Under the pieces are notes generated by a model that was not told where the DNA came from, ran no database searches, and was given only the letters and a program-made list of their open reading frames with translations. From Turnera subulata (lineage: Eukaryota > Streptophyta > Magnoliopsida > Malpighiales > Passifloraceae): 64,000 nt of DNA. The stretch covers positions 233,969-297,968 of the forward strand of contig JAKUCV010004208.1 of NCBI GenBank assembly GCA_028386065.3. Direction: 5' to 3'. Shown here piece after piece: positions 1 through 10,277 of the stretch. The position numbers and the translations under genes are program-made. Position 1 is the first letter of the stretch; the number at the start of each line of letters is the position of its first letter.

Positions 1-141
1 ATCACCAAAAACGGTGAAAAACCTCCAGATGGACAAAACACACCTACAAGAAGTAGGATTAAACTCACGAAAACTGAGACTAAACTCACGAAAAGTGAGA
101 CAAAACTCACAAAAAGTGAGACTAAACCCACAAAAAGTGGG
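1..141. repeat. 21-bp tandem repeat array with a stem-loop in most units
   Basis: Units start near 43, 64, 85, 106 and 127, exactly 21 bp apart. Most contain a short inverted repeat around an A-rich loop: CCTAC/GTAGG at 43-57, CTCA/TGAG at 64-78, CTCAC/GTGAG at 85-99 and 106-120, CCCAC/GTGGG at 127-141. A further one, TCACC/GGTGA, lies at 2-17. Stem arms change together between units. The array probably extends beyond the left edge of the window. Confidence 0.6.
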
Positions 142-189
142 AATAAAACAACAAAACTGAAAAACATAAAAGAAAAAGCTAATTGGTAG
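1..189 (+). CDS. 3' end of an open frame with Lys/Thr-rich heptad repeats (partial)
   Basis: Frame 1 is open from the window edge to a TAG at 187-189, giving 62 residues with no start inside the window. Residues 21-48 are four copies of a seven-residue unit close to K-L-T-K-S-E-T, because the DNA repeats with an exact 21-bp period; the upstream residues fit the same spacing less well. The tail is Lys-rich and ends A-N-W. I do not recognise the family. It could be the last exon of a repeat protein, part of a transposon gene, or simply a tandem repeat that lacks stops. No poly(A) signal is obvious just after the stop. Confidence 0.3.
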   Translation: MTKNGEKPPDGQNTPTRSRIKLTKTETKLTKSETKLTKSETKPTKSGNKTTKLKNIKEKANW

Positions 190-644
190 GGGGCATACCG
201 CCGGAAAAGAGTCGTCGGCGGCAGCCCCAATATGTCGATCTAGGGTTTTTTTTCGTGAGAGTAAGAGAGAAAAACTCTTATGACCCGTTGAAATCTAATT
301 CAAGGAAAATGCTATTTCACTATAATATAAGAAGTGTTTGCCAATGGTCATTGGTTTTACACTTACACAAGTAGAACAAATTGATAACATCTAAAATTTG
401 ACAGTGGCTCATTTATCTAAGATTAAGATTTTAATGGGGAGATATTAGTTCGGTAGTCGACTATAGTATAAAAAACAAAGATTTCAATGGTAAACCTTTG
501 AGTCAACTGACATAAAAAAATGTGCAATAATCTTAATCAATCATTCTCTAATACTCAATACATTAAATTCCAGAAAAAAAAAACTTGCAAAATGGAGATT
601 AAATATTGAAATTTTAGGTTTATGTTTTGAGTGAGCTTGTAAAT
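190..644. other. Intergenic stretch, no gene seen
   Basis: A short GC-rich piece (190-235) is followed by AT-rich DNA without coding signal, splice structure or recognisable repeats. The short open frames here look like chance. Confidence 0.5.
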
Positions 645-652
645 GAAGCAAC

Positions 653-1865
653 TAGGGGTGTAAACGAGTAGAGCTACTCGCGAGCTACTCGGGATCGATT
701 CAGTGGATACTCGAACTCGACTCGTGCTTATCGAGCTCGAGCCGAGCTCTTTGACCCTTCGAGCCGAGCTCGAGCCTGCAGTATGTTGACTCGTTAGGCT
801 CGCGAGCCTTAACGAGCTTTTGTCTTTTTTAAAAAAAATAGGGCCCTTCATTGCTTAATTAGGCCTATTACGTTTATTGTAGGCTGGGTTCTTCAATTTT
901 TTTTACTGGCCCAACGCTTATTGTACTAAACCGTCCAAATACAGACACTGAAGACTAAGTCACTAATACACAATAAACAAAAACACAAAATTGACGACAC
1001 CGACGCGGAAAATGTTTATTCAAGAACCAGATAATAAATAAAATCCAAACCTTCACAATTTTTCTAATCCTTTCCTTTTCTTTTCCGTTATCTTCCCCCT
1101 CTTCCAGCTCTGTTCTCCACTGACAAACAAAGAAACACACACACACAAACGAACGAAGGAAGAAGCTTCTTCTTCAGATCCCGAACTCCAATGGCAGTCG
1201 CCTTTCGCGGGAGCCGGGGCGCAGCTTCTTCTCCTACCAGATCTTCGTCTCCGCCATGTTCACCCTCCTATTGAGCCAATCCCATCTGCTGCGCCGAGCG
1301 TGACGACGAAACCAACACCGACGGCGATGCACACGAGGACCCAGGCCCTTCATCCCCAAATTGATTTTCTTCTCCACCTGGTATGATATCCTTCTTCACC
1401 CCAGGCACTATCGGCATCTAATGAATGAAGGAGAGTCCGTTGAGGGAAGGGCGGAAATGGTGGGCTTTCTTCGCGTGGTGGAGGGCTGACTTGAGATTCG
1501 AGCTCGCGAATTCCCTCTCTGCTATGCTTTTTAGACTCATCGTGGGAGTTCTACTCCCTGCAACCTATACTCCTCTTGATATGGTATGTCAAATTAATGT
1601 CTTTTGGGATTTGGAATTGAGTTGCTGTGAACCGGTGGAGGCTTAGTGTGGGTTTGGGAGGAATGATTGGCTCATGGGTAAGCATGGGTATCGAGCTTAA
1701 TCGAGCCTAATCGAGCCGAGCTCGAACCTGATTTTTCTTAACGAGTTCGAGCTTGAGCTTGCATCTCACAACTCGATCGAGCTCGAGCTCGAGCTTGTGA
1801 TTTCCTTAACGAGCTCGAGTTGAGCAAGGCACTACTCGGCTCGACTCGGCTCGTTTACACCCCTA
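653..1865. mobile_element. Non-autonomous hAT-type DNA transposon (1213 bp)
   Basis: Both ends carry the perfect 16-bp inverted repeat TAGGGGTGTAAACGAG (653-668 and, reversed, 1850-1865). The flanks are an identical 8-bp target duplication, GAAGCAAC, at 645-652 and 1866-1873. Eight-bp duplications with a TAGGGGTG start are typical of plant hAT elements. Inside each end are subterminal repeats of a GAGCTCGAGC-like motif (about 690-815 and 1690-1850), as expected for transposase binding. There is no transposase. The centre (about 1140-1650) is GC-richer and differs in composition from the ends, so it may be captured host DNA, but I could not identify it. Confidence 0.9.
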
Positions 1866-1873
1866 GAAGCAAC

Positions 1874-2221
1874 TACTTTTCAGGCATGGAATCGGCTTAT
1901 CCAATTCAAGTAAAATTGACCAAATACCAGTATTTTTTCCAAAACTTACCGGTTTAATTACATAAATTGCTTAATGAAGAAAAAATAACAGACCCTCCAA
2001 TAATTGACCTTTTTTTTTTCGTCAGATTCCAAAACATAAGTATGCTCTTTTATAAAAACAAAATGCTGGAGCGAGAAATGCACGAAACGGAGACAATCAA
2101 ACGGTCTTGATGGAAACTGGGAAGCATGAAAAAGAGAGAATGTACAATAGCACGAAGCTAATCTCTAAGCCTATTGTTGCTGCTTATGCGTCAGAAATTT
2201 TTTTTTTAAAAAAAGCCTATT
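1874..2221. other. Intergenic stretch up to the Copia-1 insertion site
   Basis: No gene is seen. The words CCTATTGTTGCTG at 2170-2182 and again at 2216-2228 form a short direct duplication with an A/T-rich spacer. The second copy lies across the target duplication of the copia element. Confidence 0.4.
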
Positions 2222-2226
2222 GTTGC

Positions 2227-2268
2227 TGTTGTAAATAAATTATGGTGAATGTCATTATTACCATCCAG
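2227..2268 (+). repeat. First 42 bp of the Copia-1 5' LTR
   Basis: Matches 25697-25738 with one visible difference. It is cut at CCATCCAG, where unrelated gypsy sequence begins. The junction shares the letters CAG with both partners. Confidence 0.85.
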
Positions 2269-2435
2269 TTGTGAGCTTTGGTATTTATAAGCAGAGGAGA
2301 TGTCGCTTAAGGGTATAAGCGGTGTCTCGCGTTGAGTTTGGATACCTGGTAGAGTATACCAGAAGCTTATCGTGGTAGGACCCACGGATAAGACAAGGAA
2401 TTTCGGGGACGAAATTTTTTTTAAGGTGGGTAGAC
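2269..2435 (+). other. Truncated 3' end of an SG internal region
   Basis: Aligns closely with 16936-17103, the stretch between the second antisense gene and the 3' LTR of SG1. It includes the reversed TATA region of that gene and ends in the purine-rich tract AAGGTGGGTAGAC just before an LTR. A 5' LTR should not be preceded by this sequence, so it is a leftover of another SG copy or of a tandem SG array. Confidence 0.75.
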
Positions 2436-2763
2436 TGTAACAGCCCGGGTAAAAATTTGGTATTTTTACCGGGACTGTAAAAGTCTTTTTACAGCGATTT
2501 ACCGAAAGAATTAGTCTTGGGTAATTAATTCAAGGTAAATCGAGAGTCGTTTTTCGTAACCGAGTCTTTTCCCGCGCTCGAGATTTTTCCGTGGATTTTT
2601 CGGACCTAAGTTGGTATTTTTCGGGTACCGGAATCCTCAAAAAAATCACACCGAAAAATAACTAAGGGGGTATCAGTTATTTTCTGGTCCGGACCGGACA
2701 CGCTCCATAATGCAGACAAGTTGCATTATTGATCGTCACAGGTTGTACAGTTTTGTTTTTACC

Positions 2764-2772
2764 TTTATAAAT
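2764..2772 (+). promoter_or_regulatory. Probable TATA box of the SG1 5' LTR
   Basis: TTTATAAAT about 330 bp into the LTR, directly before the purine-rich leader. The same word is at 17432-17440 in the 3' LTR. The position suits the U3/R boundary of an LTR promoter. Confidence 0.45.
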
Positions 2773-5082
2773 CGGAAGCAGAGGAAGAAAGGAAGAGGAG
2801 AGGAAGTGAGGAAAAAAAAGAGAGAGAGAGAAAAGGAGAGAAAAAAAAAGAGAGAAAAAAAAAGAAGAAGAAATAGAAATCGGAAAAAAGAGAAGAGGAA
2901 AAAGAAAAAAAAAAGAGAAAAGAGAAAAAAAAAAGAAATTAAAATCGGAAAAAAGAAAAGAAAAATAGAAAGAAAAAAAGAAAATAGAAGAAATAAAAAG
3001 AAAACAAGAGTGAACAGTTCGTCAACCCGAGCTCGTCCCTGCCACTGTTCACTAGGAAGGGTTCCACGCCGCCGTTCGTCGCACCGCCGCCACCAGCCTC
3101 TTTTCCTCGCCGTCGCCTTCTCAACGCCGCTGACCCCGTGCTTTTCCGTCCACCGAAACGCCGCGACGCGCCGTTGACCCGTCGTGCAACCCGCGGGTCT
3201 TCTTCCCCGTGCTCCTGCTTAGCCGCCGCGATGCCTCGCGCCGCCTTTCCACCGCCCTTGGAGTCGCCTTGAGCTCGCCTTCCTCGCGGCTTCCTTCTCT
3301 TCGCGTCAGTCGCGTCGCCGCCGTCGTCAAGATGAGAACCCGATTTATATGGGCGGGTCGCGGCCGGGTCGCACCTTCCCTGGGTCTGGGTTTTCGGGTT
3401 GGACGTTGGGCTGGCTGGGCTTGGCACAATGCAAGCCTGGGCTTGGTCCTGTTCAGCCCAGTCCGGTTTATTTTCTATAAAAAAACATATATATATTTAC
3501 CTATTTTGCTGGTATTTAATTCTGGAAAAAAATATATATTTACTTTGAGAAAATTATGGTTAGTTTAATTCTGGTATTTTGAGAAAAATATAAATATATA
3601 TACTTTAATAAATAATTAAGTTATGTTTTGGAAAAACTATTATTAGTTGGAAAAATATATATGTACCGTGAAATAATTTTTGGAAATTTTAAATATATAT
3701 TATTTTCCTAGAAAATTATGATAACTACCTTTGTAAAAATATATATAGAATACATAATTTATATTTCAGAAAATTGATAATTATGTGGAAATTATTATTG
3801 TTTTGGAAATGTATTTTGTCTTTAGAAAATAAAAGTACCTATTTAATAATTCGTATTTATTTTCAGAATAAGCTTTTATGAATATATATTTTCTGGAAAA
3901 TAACATATATAGCATATGATGAATATATATATTTTTGATAAATAATAATATTTGGTAATTATACTATGGTAAATAGTTTTATAAAAAAATATTTTGGAAA
4001 ATATATATATACATATGTTATCTTTTCCAAAAAATTATGGTGATTATATTTTGGGAAAAATATAATTAATTTATGAAAATATTTTGAAAAGAGTTTTAAT
4101 TAAAGTATGGTACCGAAATTATATTCGGATATACGTACGGTATAATAGTTTCGGTAAAAGATGATAATAAAGGATATGAACCGGGATGGGCTTATTTCGC
4201 AGTATTGGCATCATAGCATACTAATTATGTGCATTTATGTGAGCATGTTGTTTTGTTGTATAGGTTTGATATCGGGCAGTTTCACGAGGAGCCGGCTTTG
4301 GACCGGACATTGTCTCCAGAGCTGAGTAATCGGCTAAGGTGTGGATGGATAACCTTGGATATGTGCCCGTAATGCTGTGTGTGTATTTTTGTTGTTTGAT
4401 TGAACTGCTGAGATGTGTATCGATTGTTGTTTGTTTGCCATAGATGTTGTTGTTGATGATGCTGGTTTGTGTTGTTGGATTGTGGATATTGTGAGTAATC
4501 ATTGAACAGTTAATTGTGAATAATTGGTGTTATGAAATGTTGAAGGATTAGTCCGTGGATTAACCTGTGGTAATGATAAGTTAAATAACTTGAGAAAATG
4601 AATATTGGAAATTGAGATGATATGTATATATTATTGTTGGATATTTGATGATACAAATTTGTTGATGTTGGTTCTGTGTGTGAATCTTTGTTATTGTTCT
4701 GCTTGATTGAATTACTGTGTTGACTGTTATTGGTTAATTGGATACTATGTTGTGATTGATGTTGGATTATGAGTAATTGATGCTATGCAACTGTTGACGG
4801 ATTAGTCTGTGGTATAACTTGAGTTAATAGGAAGTTGGATAATTGTTTGACTGTTATGGATATTGTGATTGTTGTCGGTGGACTGTGTTGTGATTGGATA
4901 ATTAGAATAAATTATGAAATGGATAATTGGGAAAAAGAAAATGGAAATTGGAAATTGGAAATTGATTTGAGATGATGATTTAATTGTCACGTGGTAAGTA
5001 GAGGTACGACCGGATGGTTTGAGGTTGTTCTGTGGTGGCCATGATCTGGGTTACTTGTGATGGGCATGTTGATGCCGGTTTG

Positions 5083-5263
5083 ATTGGGATGTTGATCCCT
5101 GAGATTGTGATTGGGATGTTGATCCCTGAGTTTGTGATTGGGATGTTGATCCCTGAGATTGTGATTGGGATTTTGATCCCTGAGATTGTGATTGGGATGT
5201 TGATCCCTGAGATTGTTATTGGGATGTTGATCCCTGAGATTTGTTATTGGGATGTTGATCCCG
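5083..5263 (+). repeat. 27-bp minisatellite of hairpin units, SG1 5' LTR (about 7 units)
   Basis: Each unit contains GGGATGTTGATCCC, a 5-bp inverted repeat with a 4-base loop. The array has about 7 units here, about 6 at 19723-19877, about 7 at 6941-7125 and about 8 at 12174-12382, so copy number varies among the four LTRs. The 27-bp length keeps a reading frame open by chance. Confidence 0.8.
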
Positions 5264-5845
5264 GGTTCTTTTTGATCTGGCACCAGGAATAGGTTGATAA
5301 CCTGGTACGACCTTAACTTATCCGTGACGGGGGCCAGAAAGATAAAATTGGAATAATAATAAAGTCTTTGGTATGTTTGGGACGAGTCTTTGGGTTGGTC
5401 TGTCTTGTGCTGTAATGTCTTTGGTATGGTTTGTGACTGTTGTCTGAAGAATTATGGTTGCCTGCATATCTCTGTTTATCCTTGGTTGGTGAGCACTTCG
5501 GACTCACCCCTCACCTGCGGGCTTTCATCCCGTAGGTTGAGCCATTTGTGGTTCAGGTATGAAGCATTCCAGACAGGCTGCGGCGTTATCCCTCGGACAG
5601 GACTCGGATCCATTAGTTTGCATCTGTGTTGCATACAGTGTCTTTGTAAGTTACTAAGTCTTCCGCTGTGCTGTTTATTGCTATTGTTGGGCCGAAGGGC
5701 CAGAGTTCTGGTGACTTGTTTATAATTTGGGCTGTTAAGCCAGAGTTTCTATTGTATACACTGTATGTTGGGCTATGATTGGTCAGGTCGTTACAGTTCC
5801 AGCACGTGTTTACTATGTACGGTAAATACGGGTCGGGGCGTTTCA

Positions 5846-5866
5846 TTTTTGGTAGCGGAGCGGGCG
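5846..5866 (+). other. Primer-binding-site-like region of SG1
   Basis: Immediately follows the LTR end. It contains TTGGTAGCGGAGC, close to the TTGGTATCAGAGC pairing with initiator methionine tRNA in many plant gypsy elements. The same sequence follows the SG2 5' LTR. Confidence 0.55.
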
Positions 5867-6080
5867 TTAGGTCTTGTTGGGTAGTCCTTGTGTGTTTGTT
5901 GTTCTGTTTGCATAGTTTGCTCCATTTGTTTATTATTTTATATCATTTAGTTAGTGTATTATGGATCCAGTTGAGGGACGATAGCTTGCCACAGAACATA
6001 CACATAAGAGGTAATTGATGCCATAAAAATGCAGAAACATAAATATTATTAATATTGCTAATATTATTATTACATTGATA

Positions 6081-6349
6081 TTAATATATAGAAAAAAAAC
6101 AACAACATCGCCTTGGAACAACATTGACCCTGAAGCTATTGGGGTCATTGTTGATGTTGACCTTGATGCTGTCGTTCCACGAGAACCGCATGCCGCCCGC
6201 GTTGTTCTAGCTAGGATGCTCGAACCGGTTTGCTGAAGGGAACCGAAGCCGGATGACACCGTGATCGTCTTCAGGCTGCCACTAGGTCTCTGTGAGAAGA
6301 ACCATGTTTGGCTTGTACTGGTTCTTCAGGTCCCTCAGGGTACGCGAGA
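6081..6349 (-). pseudogene. 3' part of the SG1 antisense passenger gene, cut by SG2
   Basis: Read on the minus strand, this continues the frame of 15361-14923 after removal of SG2. It covers the end of the endonuclease-like part, including the P-N-M-V-L-L-T-E-T stretch and the G-G-M-x-F-S-W motif. A TAG lies right after the catalytic-type Glu/Thr motif, where SG2 has a Gln codon. The frame runs on to TAA at 6081-6083, slightly beyond the stop seen in SG2. The copy is dead by both the nonsense change and the insertion. Confidence 0.7.
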
Positions 6350-9204
6350 AGAAACGCCCCGACCCGTATTTACCATACACAGTAAACACGTGCCGGAACT
6401 GTAAAAACAAAGCCCAGCATACAGTGTATACAACAGAAACTCGGGCTCAACAGCCCAAAATAAAAACATCAGTAACATCATAACCGGCCCAATGGCCCAA
6501 CAATAATAATAAACAGTACAGCGGAGGACTTAATAACTCACAAAGACACTATATGCGACACAGATGCAAACTATGGACCCGAGTCCTATCCAAGGGATAA
6601 CGTTGCAACATGTCTGGAATGCATTAAACCTGTACCACAAATAACTCTTCCTACGGGATGAAAGCTCGCAGGTGAGGGGTGAGTCCGAAGTGCTCACGAC
6701 CATGTATAAATAGAGATATGCAGACAACCATAATACTTCAAAGAAGGTAAAACAGACAATAGTCACAAACCATACCAAAGACAATACCGCACAAGACAGA
6801 CTAAACCCAAAGACTCATCCCAAACATACCAAAGACTTTATTATTATTCCAATTTTATCTTTCTGGCCCCCCTTATCACGGAAAAGCTAAGGTCGTACCA
6901 GGCCATCAACCTGTTTATGGTGCCAGATCAAAAAGAACCCGGGATCAACATCCCAATATCAAATCTCAGGGATCAATATCCCAATAACAATCTCAGTGAT
7001 CAACATCCCAATAACAATCTCAGGGATCAACATCCCAATCACAATCTCAGGGATCAACATCCCAATCACAATCTCAGGGATCAACATCCCAATCACAGTC
7101 TCAGGGATCAACTTCCCAATCAAACCGGCATCAACATGCCCATCACAAGTAACCCAGATCATGGCCACCACAAAACAGCCTTAAACCATCCGGTCGTACC
7201 TCTACTTACCACGTGACAATTAGATCATCATCTCAAATCAATCTCCAATTTCCATTTTCTTTTTCCCAATTATCCATTTCATAACTTATTCCAATTATCC
7301 AACCACAACACAGTCTACCGACAACAATCACAGTATCCATAACAGTCAAACAATTATCCAACTTCCAAAGCCGGCTCCTCGGGAAACTGCCCGATATCAT
7401 AACCTATACAACAAAACACTACGCTCGCATAAATGCACATAATTGATATGCTATGATGTCAATACTGCGAAATAAACCCATCCCGGTTCATTTCCTTTAT
7501 TATCATATTTTACCAAAAATATTATACAGTACGTATATCCGAATATAATTTCGGTACCATACTTTAATTAAAACTCTCCTTTAAATATATTTTTAGAGTA
7601 ATTATACTTTGTTTTCCAAAATAATAACAATAAAATTTTCCTAGATATTATATTATATATATGTATTTTCCCAAAAATTGTTTCCATGATATATATTACT
7701 TGCCAATAATAATTACCAAATATTATTATATTAGAAAACCATATTTCCAGTAAATATAATTATATAAACTTATTTTCCTGAAAATAAATACGAATTATAA
7801 ATATACATATATATATTTCTTTGTTTATTTCCTTAATATATATCCTTAAAGGCATTTACCATAATCATGTTATAATTACTTTAATTCCTTGAAAATGTTA
7901 TATCAAGTAGTTACTTCTTTTATTTCTACAAAAGATACCCATATACCTTTTTTTCATATTTTCCAGAAAAATTATAATCCATAATATATATATTTTTATA
8001 TTTCCATAATTATATTTATACATTTATTCTTTTTTTAAAAAAAAACTGATTCGGACTGAGCCCAAATAACAGCCCAACTCATGGAATCCAACCCAACAGG
8101 TCAGCCAGGCCCGGACGCAGAGCCCAGACCAAGCATGAGCTGCAAGCCCACGCTAGGCCCAGACCCGCGCCAGCCCAGACTCCAGCTGACCCGTATCCAA
8201 GACCCGGTTGTACAATCGGGTACTCACCCTCAACCCGGCGAAATCGAACTGGACAGCAACCGTTGAAGGCGACTTGGACGTCGGCACGATGAAGCGAGGG
8301 CGAGCGGTGGTACGACGCGGGGAGGAAGAAGGCGGCGCTGGCTGCGGTTGCAGTGAAGGCGAGTAAAGGAAAGCGACGAGGAGACATGTCCCACTGCTCG
8401 TCTTGGCTCGATGTTCGGCATCGTCGATGGGTGACAAGTGCGGTGTGGTGGCGACGGACACGAGCAGGGGCGGCTGGCAATGAGGCGACGGGGAAAGGAG
8501 ACGAGGGCAACGGCGGCGCGACGTGAGGAGGGTGGAGCTCGGGTCGTCGCGTCGTCGGGTCGGCTTCGTTCGGGTAGCACGTCCGGCCTGTCACGACGGC
8601 GACGAGGTGAAGAGGAGGAGAAGGAGGAGAGGAAGGCGAGGGCGGGTGGCTTGCATGGTGGTGGTTGGTGGCGCGTGTGTTGAGAGGGAACGAAGATGGC
8701 GGTGAAGGGTAAGGTTGTCGGGTGGCGGCGGTGAGTTTGTGTGTGTTTGTGTTTAGCATTTCCTTGTTTTCTTTTTTTTTTTTCCGGTTTGAGAGTGAAG
8801 GATGGGTGCAGGATTTTTGAAGGGAGAAGACTGGTTTCATGGACAGAAAACGAAGCAGGAAAAAGGGAGGCTGAGTCACGGGCAGGTAAGTCACAAGTGT
8901 AATAGGGAAGGGGCGGCTGCGACTCAATCATGCAGTCGTGTCCCGACCAGACCAGAAAATAACTGTAATACCCCCTTTGTTATTTTATGGTGTGATTTTT
9001 TTGAGGATTCCGGGACCCGAAAAATACTGACTTAGGGCCGAAAAATCCACGAAAAAATCTCGAGCGCGGGAAACGCCTCGGTTACGAAAAACGACGCCCG
9101 ATTTACCTTGTATTAATTACCCAAGATTAATTCGTTCGGTAAATCTCTGTATAACAACTTTTACAGTCCCGGTAAAAATCCAAATTTTTACCCGGACTGT
9201 TACA
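6350..9204 (-). repeat. SG2 3' LTR (2855 bp, internal deletion)
   Basis: Aligns with 11573-14917 in the same orientation. At 7366/7367 it lacks about 0.5 kb that the other LTR has at 12627-13140; both deletion ends share CC. In contrast it keeps about 50 bp near 9030-9080 that are missing in the other LTR near 14787. Confidence 0.85.
6941..7125 (-). repeat. 27-bp hairpin minisatellite in the SG2 3' LTR (about 7 units)
   Basis: Reverse-complement form of the SG1 array: repeated GGGATCAACATCCC words 27 bp apart with few substitutions. Confidence 0.75.
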
Positions 9205-9343
9205 TTCTACCCACCTTAAAAAGAATTTCGTCCTCAAAATTCCTTCTTATCCGTGGGTCCTACCACGATAAGCTTCTGGCACACTCTGCCAGGTGTCCAA
9301 CTCAACGCGATATGTCGCTTATACCCTTACACGACATTTCATC

Positions 9344-9353
9344 CTCTATAAGA
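9344..9353 (+). promoter_or_regulatory. TATA box of the SG2 125-residue antisense gene
   Basis: CTCTATAAGA lies 36 bp before the ATG at 9389. The SG1 copy has TTATAAAT at the same place. Transcription would start very close to the ATG, giving a very short leader. Confidence 0.5.
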
Positions 9354-9388
9354 ACCGAACCTCATGACTGGCAAACTCACACACAGTC

Positions 9389-9766
9389 ATGGACTCTCCA
9401 CTGAGAACAAGAACCACCTCTGACTCCGAGGACAACAGCTACATCGGCGGTACTGCCTTTCCGACAAGCTCTGATGAAGAACCTCCGAAGAAGTGGTTCA
9501 AGACGAACATCGTCGGTCTGAAAGAACACATGGTGGTCTCCAGCAGACGGCGTAAGAAGCGTGCTGGCAAAGGAGCTGAGGATCGGAAGGGCAAGGCAAC
9601 TGCTGAAAGCAGCACTCCACAGCAGACTCTGACGCAGCTGAACGTCTCACTGAAGAAGATCAGCTCGGCGGTGATGCAGATAGAACTGGCGTGCGCGGAA
9701 CTCTTTCCTCACATGAAAAACGTCCAAAAACTTGTAAAAGATCTAGAGAAGCATGTAACTCAATAG
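9389..9766 (+). CDS. SG2 antisense gene B, 125-residue basic protein of unknown function
   Basis: An intact frame, antisense to SG2, begins 185 bp from its 3' LTR. The protein starts M-D-S-P-L and is Ser/Thr/Asp-rich to about residue 30. It then has a basic patch S-S-R-R-R-K-K-R near residues 51-58 that looks like a nuclear localisation signal. The C-terminal 45 residues are predicted helical with Leu/Val spacing suggestive of a coiled coil. A TATA box lies just upstream and AATAAA signals just downstream, so it forms a compact transcription unit. The SG1 copy (16538-16915) has 15 or so amino-acid differences, one being a stop, against many silent ones. I do not recognise the family. Confidence 0.6.
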   Translation: MDSPLRTRTTSDSEDNSYIGGTAFPTSSDEEPPKKWFKTNIVGLKEHMVVSSRRRKKRAGKGAEDRKGKATAESSTPQQTLTQLNVSLKKISSAVMQIELACAELFPHMKNVQKLVKDLEKHVTQ

Positions 9767-9800
9767 AGTACCTCTTCTCTGTATTGTAAAACCGTTATGA

Positions 9801-9812
9801 ATAAATAAAATA
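9801..9812 (+). terminator. Poly(A) signal region of antisense gene B in SG2
   Basis: Overlapping AATAAA words about 35-40 bp after the stop at 9764-9766. The same arrangement is kept in reverse in SG1 near 16494-16508. Confidence 0.5.
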
Positions 9813-10061
9813 AGTTTTCTTTTTAAATCAAAATCTCTTATGTCACGAAATCTTATGTTTAACAGAAAATCAAAGCACCTCAAAGCAAATAAAAAAAATC
9901 AACAATAAGAATATAAAATCAAACATAAAGAAATTAAAAACAAAATTTGTTTAACAAAACCAAATCAAAAAAAAGTTAAAACAAAAACATATCTCATGAT
10001 CGGCGCTCATATCGGACGTAAACATCCTCGATCTCGAGAAACGTAACACGTGCAACTAACG

Positions 10062-10277
10062 ATGACGTCGGTTTCCCTTGTGAAAAAGATATCCGTTAAC
10101 TCGCAAGGTGATGATCACGAGCACGTCATGTGTCCCTCGAAAGAAACGTACCCACTTGTTCACAAATTCCGCATGAGCCAAAAACGTCTGTCAAGTCTCG
10201 TATCTCTCCACGATGTCCGAACAGGTGTAAGCTTGTCGTACATGCGCTCTACTCGAGGTGTGGTCCCATCCATCTAG
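10062..10277 (+). pseudogene. SG2 antisense open frame C, frameshifted
   Basis: Starts M-T-S-V-S-L and matches the SG1 frame at 16246-15932 for about 30 residues, then shifts frame near 10140; the SG1-like continuation is in another frame (to about 10345). It lies between genes B and A. With one open and one broken copy I cannot decide whether it was ever a gene or is a conserved 5' region of gene A. Confidence 0.3.

Larger units (their letters stand above)
2436..5845 (+). repeat. SG1 5' LTR (3410 bp)
   Basis: From 5' to 3' it holds a TATA-like box (2764-2772), a 240-bp purine-rich tract (about 2778-3010), a GC-rich island (about 3015-3470), an AT-rich stretch (about 3480-4150), a 27-bp minisatellite (5083-5263) and the end GGGGCGTTTCA. 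It matches the 3' LTR at 17104-20473 along its length with scattered substitutions and small indels. Open frames in the GC island differ between copies and do not look like genes. Confidence 0.85.

Noticed and set aside
5083..5263. CRISPR-like direct repeat array
   Set aside because: Tandem units without unique spacers inside a plant LTR; it is a minisatellite.
5032..5292. Repeated G-M-L-I-P-E-I-V-I peptide frames in the LTR minisatellite
   Set aside because: The unit is 27 bp, so frames stay open automatically on both strands. Unit number varies and no start or promoter context is conserved.
8079..8927. Long minus-strand frame (282 codons) in the SG2 3' LTR, and a similar one at 13856-14374
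   Set aside because: The frame follows the GC-rich island, is Pro/Ser/Arg-rich, overlaps other long frames and differs in length and start between LTR copies. High GC removes stop codons; no domain is recognisable.
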